Shown: positions 63,090 through 64,000 of the stretch, in pieces | How positions within the stretch are numbered: position 1 is the first letter of the stretch | Layout of the letters: each line of letters opens with the position of its first letter | Assembly: GCA_002428965.1 (NCBI GenBank) | Contig: DIYI01000017.1 | Coordinates: forward strand, 1 to 64,000 | Direction: 5' to 3' | DNA: 64,000 nucleotides | Source: Jejuia sp. UBA6058 | GTDB taxonomy: Bacteria; Bacteroidota; Bacteroidia; Flavobacteriales; Flavobacteriaceae | Notes under the pieces: model-generated | Databases searched by the model: none | The model's input: only the letters and a program-made list of their open reading frames with translations | Told to the model about the DNA's origin: nothing | Translations under genes and position numbers: made by a program

Positions 63090-64000
63090 ATGTCTTTTAA
63101 AACAGCTCTCCTCTACCCTTTCAGTATCATATTTATTTTTAGTTTTAATTTTTGTTTTTCTCAAATTACGACTAAAAAAACACCTTCATGGGTGAGCATT
63201 CAGTCTTATGAAATGCATCCTAATATCGATTTAAACGAGATATCATATGGGTTATTAACCTTACTTAGCGATGAGCAAATTCATATACCCAGAAAAGAAC
63301 GTTATATACGCGTGGTACGTAAAATAACAGATAATGTAGGCGTACAAGATGGGTCATCTATTTCTATTAATTACGATCCCACGTATCAACAACTTTTCCT
63401 TCATGAGATAACAGTACTAAGGAATGGAAAGACCGTTAACAAACTCAATATCAACGATTTTCAAAGTATACGTCAGGAGTCTAACGCAGAGAGCTATATT
63501 TACGATGGTAGCCTTAACGCTATTGCCAATTTAGCTGATATTAGAACAGGAGACATTCTAGATTTTAGTTATACTATTAAGGGCTTCAACCCCATACATG
63601 GTAAGCATTTTTCTAGTGGAACGGTGCTTAATGATTTTCAGCCTGTAGGTAAGATTAACTATTCCCTTATTTCAATTACAGAATTGCGCTATAAAGCTAT
63701 AAATACAACTATTACTCCAAAAATTGGAACCTATAATGGATATAAAACTTACAACTGGCAAACCACAAATGCAAAGGCGCCAGATTTTGAAGAGAATACT
63801 CCGAGTTGGTATTTATTGTATCAGAATCTATTTGTTACAGACTTTGAGAGTTGGGAGGCTGTTGTAGATTGGGCACTAAATATTTATAAGGATAACTTAA
63901 AACCATCAAAAGCCCTTCAAGAAAAAATTGAAGAGATAAAAGATAGTTCTGAATTTGAAGGTGACCGTATTATGGCAACCTTAAAATTTGTACAAAACGA
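63090..64000 (+). CDS. DUF3857 (transglutaminase-type) secreted protein, N-terminal part
   Basis: The frame opens at the ATG 63090 and runs off the right edge (303 codons visible). It has a signal peptide (MSFKTALLYPFSIIFIFSFN, cleavage near FCFSQ). After about 25 residues comes the DUF3857 domain (YERYIRVVRKITDN-like strand; SSISINYDPTYQQLFLHEI; LADIRTGDILDFSYTIKGF; QPVGKINYSLI). The downstream GDRIMATLKFVQN is the start of the transglutaminase-like domain expected next. Members are periplasmic or outer-membrane-associated and uncharacterised. Because it is cut, the C-terminus cannot be judged. Confidence 0.85.
   Translation, partial: MSFKTALLYPFSIIFIFSFNFCFSQITTKKTPSWVSIQSYEMHPNIDLNEISYGLLTLLSDEQIHIPRKERYIRVVRKITDNVGVQDGSSISINYDPTYQQLFLHEITVLRNGKTVNKLNINDFQSIRQESNAESYIYDGSLNAIANLADIRTGDILDFSYTIKGFNPIHGKHFSSGTVLNDFQPVGKINYSLISITELRYKAINTTITPKIGTYNGYKTYNWQTTNAKAPDFEENTPSWYLLYQNLFVTDFESWEAVVDWALNIYKDNLKPSKALQEKIEEIKDSSEFEGDRIMATLKFVQN

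Overview
The window is an AT-rich chromosomal segment from a member of the Bacteroidota, almost certainly a marine-type Flavobacteriaceae. The evidence is a SprB-like giant adhesin paired with a PorP/SprF protein, several C-terminal type IX secretion (T9SS) sorting domains, abundant lipoproteins, Bacteroidota-style promoters (TTG...TAnnTTTG) without Shine-Dalgarno sequences, and a menaquinone gene cluster with flavobacterial content. No rRNA, tRNA, CRISPR array, integrase or transposase was seen.

Layout. 1-4.1 kb: a lipoprotein cut by the window edge, a secreted beta-helix protein with a T9SS tail, cmk, and a BON/LysM protein. 4.2-7.5 kb: rpsA with its promoter and terminator, then a repeat-rich spacer, a hypothetical gene and a 55-residue gene. 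7.5-14.2 kb: recG, which carries a 148-codon in-frame insertion encoding a DUF559-type nuclease domain, then a PHP-ACT fusion and an M1 peptidase. 14.2-21.3 kb: the PorP/SprF plus 2,000-residue adhesin pair. 21.4-27 kb: a patatin-like lipase, a small membrane protein, an FMN glutamate-synthase-like protein and a UvrD/PcrA helicase. 27-35.7 kb: mostly secreted proteins (second beta-helix protein, three-domain glycogen-binding-like protein, retropepsin-like protease, esterase lipoprotein, SGNH esterase with a phage-tail-like C-terminus, OmpA lipoprotein), with tsaC among them. 35.8-39.1 kb: glycosyltransferase, HSDR_N-type nuclease-like protein, holA, ung and a small membrane protein. 39.3-45.7 kb: menB-menA-UPF0173-DUF2490-menC-CPBP-menE, closed by a strong terminator. 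45.7-53.5 kb, all on the minus strand: yebC, a secreted helical protein, S41 protease, pterin dehydratase, RmlD-like reductase, glutaminase, gcvT and a lipoprotein. 53.5-57.9 kb: an accessory patch of four unfamiliar genes (Panacea-like, sigma-70-like, LRAT-like thiol protein, unknown) flanked by structured non-coding DNA. 57.9-64 kb: repeat lipoproteins, a PNPOx-like flavoprotein, a DUF457 membrane hydrolase and the 5' part of a DUF3857 protein.

How genes work together. menB, menA, menC and menE supply four steps of menaquinone synthesis. The PorP/SprF-adhesin pair is a T9SS export unit. holA and ung, and recG and uvrD, belong to DNA replication and repair. Most remaining genes encode envelope or secreted proteins typical of polysaccharide- and protein-degrading marine flavobacteria.

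The two places most likely to hold undescribed biology are the nuclease domain spliced in frame into RecG, with hairpin-bearing inverted ends, and the accessory cassette at 54.3-57.5 kb. A lipoprotein built from a repeated V/I-K-A motif, preceded by a perfect 20-bp palindrome, is a third.
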